The notes: generated from the letters alone by a model not told the origin. Shown: positions 33,301 to 42,560, counted from the first letter of the stretch. The stretch is DNA of 64,000 nucleotides from Hyphomicrobiales bacterium (GCA_900469625.1 UBXV01000027.1:91019-155018), one strand, 5' to 3'. Translations and numbers: made by a program.

Positions 33301-34602
33301 CTAGGAAGCCAGCGCGTCGAGCAGCGCCAGCTCCGAGATCACCCGGTTTCGCCCGGCGTGCTTGGCCATGTAGAGAAACTGGTCGGCCGCATGCAGGTAA
33401 TTGTCGAAGGATTCCGGCGTCTCGATGGTCGCAAGCCCGATCGAGACGGTGATCGAAAGCTCCTCGTCGTCGGCAAGGATGCGCGACCGTGCAAGCTCCA
33501 TGCGCAGCTTCTCGCAGAAGGCAAAAGCCCGCTGCACGTCGAAGCCGTTGAACAGGATGCCGAACTCCTCGCCGCCGAGGCGGGCCAGCAGGTGTTCCTC
33601 GCCAACCAGCGTCGTCAACCGCTTGGCCACGTGCTTGAGCACAACGTCGCCGATCTCGTGGCCATAGGTGTCGTTCAGCCGCTTGAAATGGTCGATGTCG
33701 AGGATGGCGATCGCCGTCGTCTCCCCGCGCCGCAGGCACTGCTCGACGAGCCTCGGCCCCGTCAGGAAGAAATGGCGGCGATTGTAGATATCGGTCAGGT
33801 AGTCGCTCGCCGCCTGGCGCTGCAGCGTCTGCAGCCGCTTCTGGATGCCGGCGGCATAGGCGATGCGGCCGTTGAACTCGGCCTCCAGGAACGGCTTCTG
33901 GATGAAGTCGGTGCCGCCGGCCTCGAGGAATTTCGCGCCGACCCGCCGGTCGCCGCTGTCGGAAAGCGCGATCACCGGGGGAGCCTCGTCGCCCTGTCGC
34001 CGGCGCACTTCGGCAAGGAGTGCAGCCCCGCTCATGTCCGAGAGATCCAGGTCGGTGACGACAAGATCGACCGCCTCGCCGGAATCGAGCACCTGCAGCG
34101 CTTCGGCGGCCGACGCCACCGCGCAGACGGATATCCGTTGCCGGCGCAGGATATCGGCAAGCTCGAGGCGCGACGGCGTGTCGGAATCGGCGAGCAATAC
34201 CGTCGTCTTGCCGTTGGTGAGGGCCCGATCGACGGCACCGATCAGGAGATTGATCGATTCCGGCTGGTTCTTGATCACGCAGTCGAGCGCGCCGCGACCG
34301 AGAATCTGGTCGCGCGTGCTGTCGTTGAACGCCGCGGTGAAAACCACGGCCGGCACGTTGTTGGCGAGGATGAAGTCGAGCGCTTCGCAATTGGGCGCAT
34401 CGGGAAGATTGAGGTCGAGCACGGCGAGCGAGAAACTGCCCGGGGCCGCGGCCATTTCCTGGCGCAAAGCCTCGAGCGAGGCGCAGTGCGTGACGCGGAT
34501 GCCATGCACCGTTTCAAGTCCGTATTTCAGCGCGGTGGCAAACATGCGGGAATCTTCGATGAGCAGCATGCGCTTGTCGCCGTGCTTCTGCACAGAATTC
34601 AT
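33301..34602 (-). CDS. PleD-like response regulator with two receiver domains and a GGDEF domain
   Basis: 433 residues: REC1 (about 10-130; acceptor Asp63 in VLDLN), REC2 (about 134-250; Asp184 in VTDLDLSD, KPF near 236), and a GGDEF domain (about 265-430) with active-site GGEEF at 343-347. It should make cyclic di-GMP when active. The inhibitory RxxD site five residues before GGEEF is absent (residues 334-337 are GEEH), so product inhibition at that site is not expected. ATG 34602 was chosen by the REC1 start. The next upstream gene on the same strand encodes a related double-receiver protein, so they probably work together. Confidence 0.88.
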   Translation of the reverse strand: MNSVQKHGDKRMLLIEDSRMFATALKYGLETVHGIRVTHCASLEALRQEMAAAPGSFSLAVLDLNLPDAPNCEALDFILANNVPAVVFTAAFNDSTRDQILGRGALDCVIKNQPESINLLIGAVDRALTNGKTTVLLADSDTPSRLELADILRRQRISVCAVASAAEALQVLDSGEAVDLVVTDLDLSDMSGAALLAEVRRRQGDEAPPVIALSDSGDRRVGAKFLEAGGTDFIQKPFLEAEFNGRIAYAAGIQKRLQTLQRQAASDYLTDIYNRRHFFLTGPRLVEQCLRRGETTAIAILDIDHFKRLNDTYGHEIGDVVLKHVAKRLTTLVGEEHLLARLGGEEFGILFNGFDVQRAFAFCEKLRMELARSRILADDEELSITVSIGLATIETPESFDNYLHAADQFLYMAKHAGRNRVISELALLDALAS

Positions 34603-35007
34603 CCGACCCGGCGTGCGGCGCAATCTCACGTCCCTGCAAATCCCGATTTCGAGCCGCAGGCGTGCTGTCCCGAAGGGCGACGCTGGCTCCCAATATACGA
34701 TTATACCCGGCCCCGATCGCGCCAGACTTTGTGCCTTGGCCGACAGGATGGTACCGGGTTCCCCACTTTTATTGCGGCCGATTGAAGACGCTTGGGATTG
34801 CAATTTCGTTAATGCGGCAACCGTAAGGAGTCTTTTCTCGCGACCCGAGCAATTTTATGGGTCGCAAGCGCGGGAATGCCGTAAAAGCGCCGGCACAGCT
34901 TGGCCGACGGACGAGCGACACCGCCTCGAAAGGGAGGCGGTGTGTGGTGTCCTTTGACGCAGCGATGCCGCGTCGGTGCTGTCAAACCTGCTGAACGCCG
35001 GCAAGCG
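34603..35007. other. intergenic stretch with two hairpins, no gene
   Basis: GCGACCC/GGGTCGC (34840-34865) and CACCGCCTC/GAGGCGGTG (34919-34942) can form hairpins. The second lies 65 bp after the stop of the 35008-35841 gene and may act as its terminator, although it lacks a T run. Confidence 0.4.
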
Positions 35008-35841
35008 TTATGCCGGAACTTTTACCTTTTCGCTCAGTGTCTTGATCTTGATCAGCGTGTCGAGGTTCTGGTTGACGCGGCAATAGAATTCCTCGTTGAC
35101 GAAGGGGCGCACGACGAAGTCGTTGCCGCCGGCCTTGAGGAAGCGCGCCGACAGAAGGCGGTTGGTCGAGGACGAGACGCCGATGATGCGCAACTGGTGC
35201 GGTCCATAGGTGCTGCGAATGCGCCGCGTCAGCTCGAAGCCGTCGATGTCGGGCATGTTGTAGTCGGTGATGACGAGGCCGATATCCGGGTTGTTCTTGA
35301 GGATTTCGAGCGCGGCCGCGCCGTTTTCCGCGGTGCTGGTGCGGAAATTGTAGCGTTTCAGCTGCGTCGTCAGAAGCGCGCGCGCCGTCGGGCTGTCATC
35401 GACCACCAGCACGTGGTGCTTGTGGTTCGTCAGAAACCGGCAGACCGATTCCGCCAGCATGTCGACGGCAAAGACGCTGTCCTTGATGACGTAGTCGACG
35501 ATCTCCTTGGCGAGGATCTTCTCGCGCGTGGATTCCTGGAACGAGCCGGTGAAGACCACCGTCGGCACGCTCATCTCGATCAGATAATTGAGCGCCTCGC
35601 CGTTCTCGGCACCGGGCAGATTGATGTTGGAAATGGCAAGCGAAGCCGGGAAAGTCGCATTTTCGACGGCAAACTGCAGATCGTCATAATCGCGGCAGAC
35701 GATGACGTCGATGTCGAACAGCTCTTTCAGCCGCTTCGAGACCATCGACGAAAACAGGTTGGAGTCCTCGGCAAGCACGATGCGGTGCTCAGCAAGGGAT
35801 TCGCCGGAATAGTACATCCCGGAAACGCCGAAAAATGACAT
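35008..35841 (-). CDS. double-receiver response regulator with a degenerate first receiver
   Basis: 277 residues, two REC domains and no output domain. REC1 (about 19-135) starts with IVLAEDSN, but the acceptor position holds Asn72 (ISNINLPG), so it should not be phosphorylated normally. REC2 (about 142-262) has VVDDS and Asp193 (ITDYNMPD), but the usual Lys before Pro is Arg245 (VVRPF). The layout equals the two-receiver half of the diguanylate cyclase encoded downstream. It may act as an adaptor or phosphate sink. ATG 35841 with AGGCGA upstream. Confidence 0.82.
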   Translation of the reverse strand: MSFFGVSGMYYSGESLAEHRIVLAEDSNLFSSMVSKRLKELFDIDVIVCRDYDDLQFAVENATFPASLAISNINLPGAENGEALNYLIEMSVPTVVFTGSFQESTREKILAKEIVDYVIKDSVFAVDMLAESVCRFLTNHKHHVLVVDDSPTARALLTTQLKRYNFRTSTAENGAAALEILKNNPDIGLVITDYNMPDIDGFELTRRIRSTYGPHQLRIIGVSSSTNRLLSARFLKAGGNDFVVRPFVNEEFYCRVNQNLDTLIKIKTLSEKVKVPA

Positions 35842-35968
35842 TGGTCGCCTATAAGAAAGAGTGTCCCCGGAGCCATGCTAGAGGAGAAAGACTTTCCCGG
35901 CTGTTAATGCGCGCCGCGCCGAAACGGCACATACCCTTTACGGCCGACGACCGACGGCCGGCTACAGG

Positions 35969-36334
35969 CTAGCGGAAGCCTTCGAGGACCGCCAAGACCG
36001 CTTCGCGCGACAGCGGTTTCCTGAGAAAGGCCGCAGCACCGGCGGTAAGGCAGCGCTGGCGCATGCGCTCGTCGTCCGATCCGGTGATGATCACGGCCGG
36101 AAGGGACGTGTGGTGGGCGCGCAATGCGGCCAGCACCTCAAGACCGTTCATGTCGGGCATATGCAGGTCGACCAGCGCACAGAACGGCACGTCGCACTCG
36201 ACGGCCTTCAGGAACGCCTCGCCCGACTCGAAGGCCAGGGCGCGATAGGAGAGCGAGACGACAAGTCGACACAGAGCGCGACGAACCAGGTCGTCGTCGT
36301 CCACGATGGCGATGGCGGACTTTTCCTCACTCAT
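35969..36334 (-). CDS. single-domain response regulator (FixJ-type receiver)
   Basis: 121 residues, receiver domain only: acidic pocket VDDDD (11-15), acceptor Asp56 (ALVDLHMPD), switch Thr84 (IITGSDD) and Lys106 (RKPLS). It overlaps the 3' end of the upstream LuxR-type regulator by 8 nt. Two palindromes (36371-36412) lie just before its start. It probably takes phosphate from the kinase encoded upstream, as a modulator or phosphate sink. Confidence 0.85.
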   Translation of the reverse strand: MSEEKSAIAIVDDDDLVRRALCRLVVSLSYRALAFESGEAFLKAVECDVPFCALVDLHMPDMNGLEVLAALRAHHTSLPAVIITGSDDERMRQRCLTAGAAAFLRKPLSREAVLAVLEGFR

Positions 36335-37025
36335 CCAGCATTCTTACAGCATCGCCTGGCGCAAACGTAGTTGGACCTGGGTCCAATAGGCCGGGTGTTG
36401 GACCCGGGTCCATCACCCCGGGTGCTGCCGCGACAAGGCGGACGAGATCGGCAACGGTTCTGACGCCCATCTTCGTCATCATCCGGCCGCGATGGACCTT
36501 GACCGTCTTTTCCACCGTGCCGAGATCGGCGGCGATCTGCTTGTTGAGCTTGCCGGCGACGACGAGGTCCATCACCTGCGCCTCCCTCGGGGTCAGGCCC
36601 GCCACACGGCGCTGCAGCGACAGCCGCTGGCGTTCGCGCGCATGCTCGAGCCGGGTGCGTGACAGCGCCACTTCGACAGCCGAAAGCAACGCCTCTGCAT
36701 CGACGGGCTTCGTCAGGAAGTCGACAGCGCCTGCCTTCATCGCCTTGACGCTGGCCGGGATATCGCCGCGCCCGGTGAGAAAAATGATGGACTGCACCCC
36801 CGCCGCCGCATTGAGCGCCTCTTGCGCGGCAAAGCCGTCGATCCCGGGCAGTCCCAGATCGAGGATACAGCAGTCGGCCGCACCGAGCTCGTTGCAGCCC
36901 AGCATGGTTTCGGCACTTTGAAAGGTCCGCACATGATAGCCCGAAGCCTCAAGAAGGCGTTTCAGCGAACGCAGCACCAGCTCGTCGTCATCCAGCAGGA
37001 ATATGGTTGCGGCGCTCTCGCTCAT
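36327..37025 (-). CDS. FixJ/LuxR-family response regulator
   Basis: 232 residues: receiver domain with acidic pair in LDDDE, Asp56 (ILDLGLPG), Thr84 (FLTGRGD), Lys106 (LTKPV), and a LuxR-type HTH (about 140-200; LTPREAQVMDLVVAGKLNKQIAADLGTVEKTVKVHRGRMMTKMGVRTVADLVRL). The tail of about 30 residues has a repeated DPGPT motif because two DNA palindromes lie inside its codons (36371-36412). Its start is 9 bp after the kinase stop. It is the likely DNA-binding output of this two-component system. Confidence 0.9.
   Translation of the reverse strand: MSESAATIFLLDDDELVLRSLKRLLEASGYHVRTFQSAETMLGCNELGAADCCILDLGLPGIDGFAAQEALNAAAGVQSIIFLTGRGDIPASVKAMKAGAVDFLTKPVDAEALLSAVEVALSRTRLEHARERQRLSLQRRVAGLTPREAQVMDLVVAGKLNKQIAADLGTVEKTVKVHRGRMMTKMGVRTVADLVRLVAAAPGVMDPGPTPGLLDPGPTTFAPGDAVRMLDE
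36371..36412. promoter_or_regulatory. two palindromes, candidate binding sites of the FixJ-like regulator
   Basis: TTGGACCTGGGTCCAA (36371-36386) and TGGACCCGGGTCCA (36399-36412) have centres 27 bp apart. They lie inside the 3' codons of the LuxR-type gene and 37-78 bp upstream of the lone receiver gene. A third, matching site lies before the sulfatase gene at 39129-39144. Confidence 0.6.
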
Positions 37026-37034
37026 TCTCCACCT

Positions 37035-38870
37035 CTAAGCCGGGGGCAGCGTGACGACGGCACGCGCCCCGCGCGTGACGCCATCGTCGAAGATCAGCTT
37101 CCCGCCCTGCGCCTCGATGATCGTCCGGCAGATCGCAAGCCCAAGGCCGAGCCCCGATTTTTTCGTGGTCACGAACGGCTTGAACACGTCGGCCCGCATC
37201 GCTGGCGGAATGCCCGGCCCCGCATCGGCGACGGCCAGCTCCCGAAAACCATCTTCGCGCTTGCGCACGCTGATTTCAACCTTCCGCTGCTTCGGCGGCA
37301 TCGTCTCCATGGCATCGGCCGCGTTCAGGAGAAGATTGAGGATGACCTGCTGCAATTGCACCAAGTTTGCCTTGACCGCCACGTCGCCCGGCGCCTCGAC
37401 CACGGTCACGTCCGTTCGCCTCGACATGAGCTCGGCATGCGCAAGCGTCACGGTGGCGCGGACCGCCTCGTTGAGGTCGAGCACATCGAGGGCGACGTCG
37501 CCCTTCATCATCATGCTGCGCAGTTGAGCAATCACCGACGCGGCGCGTTTGTCGTCGGCGATGATATCGTCGAAGATGTCCTTGATCTCGGACCGGTCGT
37601 CGGTCTCGGCGTCCGCCAGTCGACGGCCGACCTCGGCATTGGCAAGGATCGAAGTGAGCGGCTGCGCCAGTTCGTGAGCGAGCGCACCGGAGAGTTCGCC
37701 AAGTTGCGATCGGCGGGCGAGATGAGCAAGCTCGAGCCGCTCGGTCGCCAGATCCTCCTCGAGCCGTCGGCTGCGCCTGTTCTGGATCAGCAGGGCACCG
37801 ATCGTCAGGGTCTGTGCGGCGATCACCGACAGCGCAAGCAGGATCGGCAGGCGAAAGCGCTCCCAGGGGGTCGGCTCGTAGTTGAGGATCTGCGTTTGCG
37901 CCGGGATCAAGTTGCGATCGATGCCCCAGCGCTGAACCTGGCGCCAATCCACCAGATCGGCTTCTCGCGTGACACTCGTCTGCGGCGCGGTCATGTCGCC
38001 CCGCAGCACCTCCAGCGCAAGGTCGCCCATCTGGCTGCCGATCATTTGAAACGGCCCGACGTGGCCGGCGAGCACATTGGCGCCGAAATAGGAACTATAG
38101 ACGGTGTAGGCCGGGACGCTGGCGACGCCGGCAATCGCCTCAGCCGCGTCTCGCGGCACAAATCGCTGGCCATCCTTGTCCTCGAAGACGGTCAGTATCA
38201 ACAGAACAGCCTCGCGGGGCAAAGCCGCCGCAGCCTTCTTGAAGCCCTCGAGCGAGAGACCCGACATATAATCGATGTCGAAACCCGCGTGGCGATCGCC
38301 AAGCGAAGCGCGAACGGTTGCCTCCCAGCTGCGGTCGAAACCGGAGGAGCCCGACAGCACGACCGCCCTCTTCGCTCGGGGCTGCAGCTGCCTTGCCAGT
38401 TGCAATGTCTTGCTGACGTCAAAATGGCTGACGATGCCCTTCACATCCGCCGGCAGCGGTTGAAAAGCAGACAGATCCCTGATTGCTCCGAAGACGACGG
38501 GCACGCCCTTTGCCAGCCGGTCGCGCCGCTCCAGCACGAAGCGCAGGGCCCCTGGACCGACGGCAAGCACGACATCGAGGCGCACGCCCCGGTATTTCGC
38601 CTCCAGATCGTCGGCAAGCCACTGGCGGCGATCGGCGGACGCAAAGCGGGTGATGTCGAGATGCTCGGTGTAGAACTCGATATGCCCCGGTGCAGCCGCC
38701 TCCAGCTTCTCGCGCAAGCCGGCTGCGATTTCGACGACCGCGGCAAGAGTGCTTTCGTTTTCATAGACGACCAACACGCGCTGTGGCGAAGCCGCCATCG
38801 CCAACGCCGGCGCAGACAGGAGCAACAGAAGCGCTGCGATCAAAAATCGGCATCGAAATCGAAGTCGCAT
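37035..38870 (-). CDS. sensor histidine kinase with ABC-substrate-binding-type periplasmic sensor
   Basis: 611 residues: signal peptide/TM1 (10-27), a periplasmic domain of about 310 residues resembling ABC substrate-binding proteins of the PF04392 type (RVLVVYENESTLAAVVEIAAGLREKL, DVVLAVGPGALRFVLERRDRLAKGVPVVFGAI), TM2 (about 348-368), then a HisKA-like dimerisation helix with ELSGALAHELAQPLTSILANAE (His in HELAQPL) and an HATPase with NLLLNAADAM, DAGPGIPP and GLGLGLAIC. It reads 9 bp into the LuxR-type regulator, forming one operon. The periplasmic part probably binds a small molecule. The signal may be a sulfate ester, given the divergent sulfatase; this is inference. Confidence 0.9.
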   Translation of the reverse strand: MRLRFRCRFLIAALLLLLSAPALAMAASPQRVLVVYENESTLAAVVEIAAGLREKLEAAAPGHIEFYTEHLDITRFASADRRQWLADDLEAKYRGVRLDVVLAVGPGALRFVLERRDRLAKGVPVVFGAIRDLSAFQPLPADVKGIVSHFDVSKTLQLARQLQPRAKRAVVLSGSSGFDRSWEATVRASLGDRHAGFDIDYMSGLSLEGFKKAAAALPREAVLLILTVFEDKDGQRFVPRDAAEAIAGVASVPAYTVYSSYFGANVLAGHVGPFQMIGSQMGDLALEVLRGDMTAPQTSVTREADLVDWRQVQRWGIDRNLIPAQTQILNYEPTPWERFRLPILLALSVIAAQTLTIGALLIQNRRSRRLEEDLATERLELAHLARRSQLGELSGALAHELAQPLTSILANAEVGRRLADAETDDRSEIKDIFDDIIADDKRAASVIAQLRSMMMKGDVALDVLDLNEAVRATVTLAHAELMSRRTDVTVVEAPGDVAVKANLVQLQQVILNLLLNAADAMETMPPKQRKVEISVRKREDGFRELAVADAGPGIPPAMRADVFKPFVTTKKSGLGLGLAICRTIIEAQGGKLIFDDGVTRGARAVVTLPPA

Positions 38871-39125
38871 GCGGTCGAGGCACCTTGTTCAATGCGGGGG
38901 GACGGGTTCGGCGTCGGGCGAGCTTTCAATGAATGCGGCGATACTGCGGAATCGGGCTGCCAACGTCTTGCGACCCAATCCCCATGTCGGACACTATGTG
39001 ATTGCATTCAGAATAACTCAATTAGAATAATGGTTTCCCGCCAAATTCGAACCCCATGGCCTGCGCCGGGCGCCCAGGCGGCGGCGTCCCAGCGGCCGTG
39101 CCAGTGCGAATGACCGGCATTTGCC

Positions 39126-39147
39126 TAGTTGGCCCTTGGTCCAACTA
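39126..39147. promoter_or_regulatory. near-palindrome before the sulfatase gene, candidate FixJ-like regulator site
   Basis: TAGTTGG-N8-CCAACTA, with the core TTGGCCCTTGGTCCAA (39129-39144). It matches the 36371-36386 site in 14 of 16 positions and lies 183 bp before the sulfatase ATG, in the gap 38871-39329 between the kinase and sulfatase genes, which otherwise has no gene. Confidence 0.6.
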
Positions 39148-39329
39148 TCCTTGCCGCGGAAATGCACGAAAATGGCCGGCGATATCAGGTGGCATCACAG
39201 GGCCGCCCTTGCGCGGCGTCCCGCGCGGGGGATCACGGCACGCATTTTTTCGCAACTGGCGTGAACAGGCGATGAGAAAGGCCGCAAGTGCCGAGCACAT
39301 CACCGACGTCATTCCAAGAGGAGAGCCCG

Positions 39330-40988
39330 ATGAGAGACGATATTGCCCCTCAGACACCGCAGGAAGACATCGAGAACAGTTCAGAACTGCAGAGGAACGG
39401 GCTCAGCCGGCGCAGCGTGCTCCTGGGTGGCACCGCTCTTGCGGCGGCGGCAACCGCAATGGTTTCGACAACCGTCGTCAAACCCGCAAGTGCCCAGCAG
39501 AGCACGTCAGGTTCGGCCGCCCAGCCCAATATTCTGGTAATCTGGGGCGACGACATCGGTACCTGGAACATCAGCCACAACAACCGCGGCATGATGGGCT
39601 ACATGACACCCAACATCGACCGCATCGCCCAGGAAGGTCTCGCCTTCACCGACTACTACGCCCAGCAGAGCTGCACGGCAGGCCGCGCGGCCTTCATCGG
39701 CGGCAGCGTACCGGTGCGCAGCGGCATGACCAAGGTCGGCCTGCCGGGAGCCAAGGAAGGCTGGCAGAAGACCGACGTGACCATGGCGACCGTGCTGAAG
39801 AGCCAGGGCTATGCCACCGGCCAGTTCGGCAAGAACCACCAGGGCGACCGCGACGAGCATCTGCCGACGCAGCATGGTTTCGATGAGTTCTTCGGCAACC
39901 TGTACCACCTCAATGCCGAGGAAGAACCAGAGAACCGCGACTATCCGAAGGATCCGGAATTCCGAAAGAAATTCGGCCCCCGCGGCGTCATCAAGGCATC
40001 GGCCGACGGCAAGATCGAGGACACGGGCCCGCTGACGCGCAAGCGCATGGAGACGGTCGATCAGGAAACGCTGGATGCCGCCAAGGATTTCATCAACCGG
40101 CAGAACCAGGCCAAGAAGCCGTTCTTCGTGTGGTGGAACGCTACGCGCATGCATTTCCGCACCCATGTGAAGGATTCCAACACCGGCATTTCGGGCCCGA
40201 GCGGCGACGAATACCATGACGGCATGGTCGAGCACGACATGATGGTCGGCGACCTCCTGAAGCTGCTTGACGATCTCGGCCTCACCGAAAACACCGTGGT
40301 CATGTATTCGACCGACAACGGGCCGCATTACAACACCTGGCCCGATGCCGGAACGACGCCGTTCAGAAGCGAGAAGAACTCCAACTGGGAAGGCGCCTAT
40401 CGCGTGCCGGCATTCGTGCGCTGGCCCGGACACTTCCCGGCCGGAAAGACGCTGAACGGCATCGTCGCCCACGAGGACTGGCTGCCGACCTTCGCAGCCA
40501 TCGCCGGCGCGCCCGACGTCAAGGAAAAGCTTCTGACCGGCGTCGAACTCAATGGCCGCAACTACAAGAACCACATCGACGGCTACAACCTGCTCGACTA
40601 TCTGGAAGGCAAGACCAAGGATTCGCCACGCCACGAATTTTGGTATGTGAACGACGATGGCCAGGTCGTGGCGGCCCGCTACGACGACTGGAAGGTCGTG
40701 TTCCTGGAAAACCGCGGCGAGGCCTTCGGCGTCTGGCGTGAGCCCTTCACCGAACTGCGCGTACCGCTTCTATTCCACCTGCGCCGTGACCCGTTCGAAA
40801 AGGCGCAGCACAACTCCAACACCTATAACGACTGGTTCCTCGACCGCGCATACGTGCTCGTGCCGATCCAGGGGCTGGCGGCCAAGTTCCTGTTGTCGAT
40901 GAAGGATTACCCGCCAAGCCAGTCGCCCGGCTCCTTCAATCTGACCAAGATCGAAGCGCAACTGCGCGGCGCCGGCGGCGGCGATTGA
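39330..40988 (+). CDS. Tat-exported arylsulfatase-type sulfatase
   Basis: 552 residues. Twin-arginine signal SRRSVLLGGTALAAAATAMV. Sulfatase domain (PF00884): WGDDIG (metal-binding Asp pair), SCTAGRAAF with Cys115 of a C-x-A-x-R motif that a formylglycine-generating enzyme would convert, GKNHQGD, FVWWNATRMHF and STDNGPHYNTWPD. ATG 39330 with AAGAGGAG upstream. C-x-A-x-R is a variant of the common C-x-P-S-R. It probably hydrolyses sulfate esters (or phosphonate esters) in the periplasm. It is divergent from a two-component system whose candidate operator lies between them. Confidence 0.9.
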   Translation: MRDDIAPQTPQEDIENSSELQRNGLSRRSVLLGGTALAAAATAMVSTTVVKPASAQQSTSGSAAQPNILVIWGDDIGTWNISHNNRGMMGYMTPNIDRIAQEGLAFTDYYAQQSCTAGRAAFIGGSVPVRSGMTKVGLPGAKEGWQKTDVTMATVLKSQGYATGQFGKNHQGDRDEHLPTQHGFDEFFGNLYHLNAEEEPENRDYPKDPEFRKKFGPRGVIKASADGKIEDTGPLTRKRMETVDQETLDAAKDFINRQNQAKKPFFVWWNATRMHFRTHVKDSNTGISGPSGDEYHDGMVEHDMMVGDLLKLLDDLGLTENTVVMYSTDNGPHYNTWPDAGTTPFRSEKNSNWEGAYRVPAFVRWPGHFPAGKTLNGIVAHEDWLPTFAAIAGAPDVKEKLLTGVELNGRNYKNHIDGYNLLDYLEGKTKDSPRHEFWYVNDDGQVVAARYDDWKVVFLENRGEAFGVWREPFTELRVPLLFHLRRDPFEKAQHNSNTYNDWFLDRAYVLVPIQGLAAKFLLSMKDYPPSQSPGSFNLTKIEAQLRGAGGGD

Positions 40989-40999
40989 CCTCAGACTTT

Positions 41000-41031
41000 G
41001 ACGTCCGGTCTTCGGGCCGGACGTCTTCCTT
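41000..41031 (+). terminator. intrinsic terminator after the sulfatase gene
   Basis: GACGTCCGG and CCGGACGTC pair over an 8-nt loop, followed by TTCCTT, 12 nt after the stop codon. Confidence 0.75.
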
Positions 41032-41132
41032 GCTCGCCAATGTACCAGGATCCTTCCCGGTTGCATGCCGGCGAAACGATCGCCTCTCGACAATTCCCTG
41101 ACCGCAGGACGGTTTCGGTATATGATGGCGGC

Positions 41133-42542
41133 ATGAGTGAAACTCAGGCCCTCTTCGACGTGCTGCGGCAGTCCGCGGCCCCCGCCTTCGCCGATGCGTT
41201 GGAGCGCCACGTGCGCGATGCGCCGGACCACAAGCTCGGCCGTATCAACGCGCTCGCCTTTGCCGCCGCGCACGGTATCGACGAGGAAAGGACGATCGCC
41301 GGCTTCCTGCATGCCTCCCGCCTCGGCCTGTTCGAGCTGTCGTGGAATGTTCTGTGTCCAGGTTGCGGCGGCGTTCTCGATGCCAACACGTCGCTGAAGA
41401 CCGTGCAGAGCGAGGCCTATACCTGCGCGCTCTGCGCGGCTGGCTACGAGCCGACGCTGGACGAGATGATCGAGGTGACATTCACCGTCAGTCCGCGCGT
41501 CCGCCACATCGAGGCGCACAATCCGCACGAGCTGTCGGCCGCCGAATATTTCCGCCAGATCTACTGGGGCTCCGGCGTCGACCTGCCGGACGATGATTAT
41601 GAACAGATGGTCGAAGAATTCCTTCTGGAGACGCTCGAACTGCCGCCCGGCGACAAGGCCGTCATCGCGTTGCAGCTTCCCGCCGAATTCGTCATCGTCT
41701 TCGAGCCGGTGACCCATGCCGCTCAGTTCATCGACGTATCGGGAGAGCCGACCAAGGAACGACGGAACCTGTCCCTGGTGTTCGACCGCACGCATCGTCA
41801 TAACGAAACCATCAGCCTGCAGCCAGGACCGCTGCGCATCCTGGTGGAAAACCACGCGGAAGTGCGCACGCTCCCGAGCGTCTGCGTCGCCGGCGAGGCA
41901 CTGCACGCGCTGCTCGGCCGCCGGCGTCCGTTTCTGACGGCCAAGCGGCTCTTGTCCAACCAAACCTTCCGCGACATCTATCGCACCGACACGATCGACG
42001 TCGACCAGCGGCTGAAGATCACCAGCCTGACATTTCTGTTCACCGACCTGCGCGGCTCGACCGAGCTTTACGAGCGCGTCGGCGACCTTGCCGCCTTCGA
42101 CCTGGTGAAAACCCATTTCAGCGTGCTCAACGAGATCGTTGCCGCCGAGGCCGGCGCCGTGGTCAAGACCATCGGCGACGCCGTGATGGCCACCTTCCCG
42201 ACGCCCGACCGCGCCATTGCCGCCGCCATGCGGATGCGTGACGCCATGCGCAAGCTCAACCACGAGCGCAGCAGCGAGGATCTGCTGTTGAAGATCGGGA
42301 TTCACGAGGGCCCCTGCATCGCCGTCAGCCTCAACGAGCGGCAGGATTACTTCGGCCAGACGGTCAACATCGCCTCGCGCGTCCAGCACCTTGCGACCGC
42401 TCACGAAATCTTCGCCACCGGCGCCGTGCTGCAGGATCCGGCCACGGCCGGCCTGCTCAGCGAACGCGGCCTTAATCCGATGACCCACAACGTGACGCTG
42501 CGCGGCATCACCAACGAGATCAGCATCTTCGCCATCCCGTGA
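41133..42542 (+). CDS. adenylate/guanylate cyclase (class III) with N-terminal DUF5939-like domain
   Basis: 469 residues. The N-terminal part (about 1-270) holds a short zinc-ribbon (CPGCGG ... CALC) in a DUF5939-like region. The class III cyclase domain (about 300-465) has FLFTDLRGSTELYERVGDLAAF with metal-binding Asp, GAVVKTIGDAVMATFP with the second Asp, and YFGQTVNIASRVQ. It should make a cyclic nucleotide, substrate (ATP or GTP) not clear. ATG 41133; the upstream open frame to 40998 is terminator and promoter sequence. No operon partner. Confidence 0.88.
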   Translation: MSETQALFDVLRQSAAPAFADALERHVRDAPDHKLGRINALAFAAAHGIDEERTIAGFLHASRLGLFELSWNVLCPGCGGVLDANTSLKTVQSEAYTCALCAAGYEPTLDEMIEVTFTVSPRVRHIEAHNPHELSAAEYFRQIYWGSGVDLPDDDYEQMVEEFLLETLELPPGDKAVIALQLPAEFVIVFEPVTHAAQFIDVSGEPTKERRNLSLVFDRTHRHNETISLQPGPLRILVENHAEVRTLPSVCVAGEALHALLGRRRPFLTAKRLLSNQTFRDIYRTDTIDVDQRLKITSLTFLFTDLRGSTELYERVGDLAAFDLVKTHFSVLNEIVAAEAGAVVKTIGDAVMATFPTPDRAIAAAMRMRDAMRKLNHERSSEDLLLKIGIHEGPCIAVSLNERQDYFGQTVNIASRVQHLATAHEIFATGAVLQDPATAGLLSERGLNPMTHNVTLRGITNEISIFAIP

Positions 42543-42560
42543 GCGTGGAGACAGGCTGCC

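Noticed and set aside
34840..34942. Hairpins as a small RNA gene
   Set aside because: No promoter-like element or T-run terminator accompanies them; they remain simple inverted repeats.
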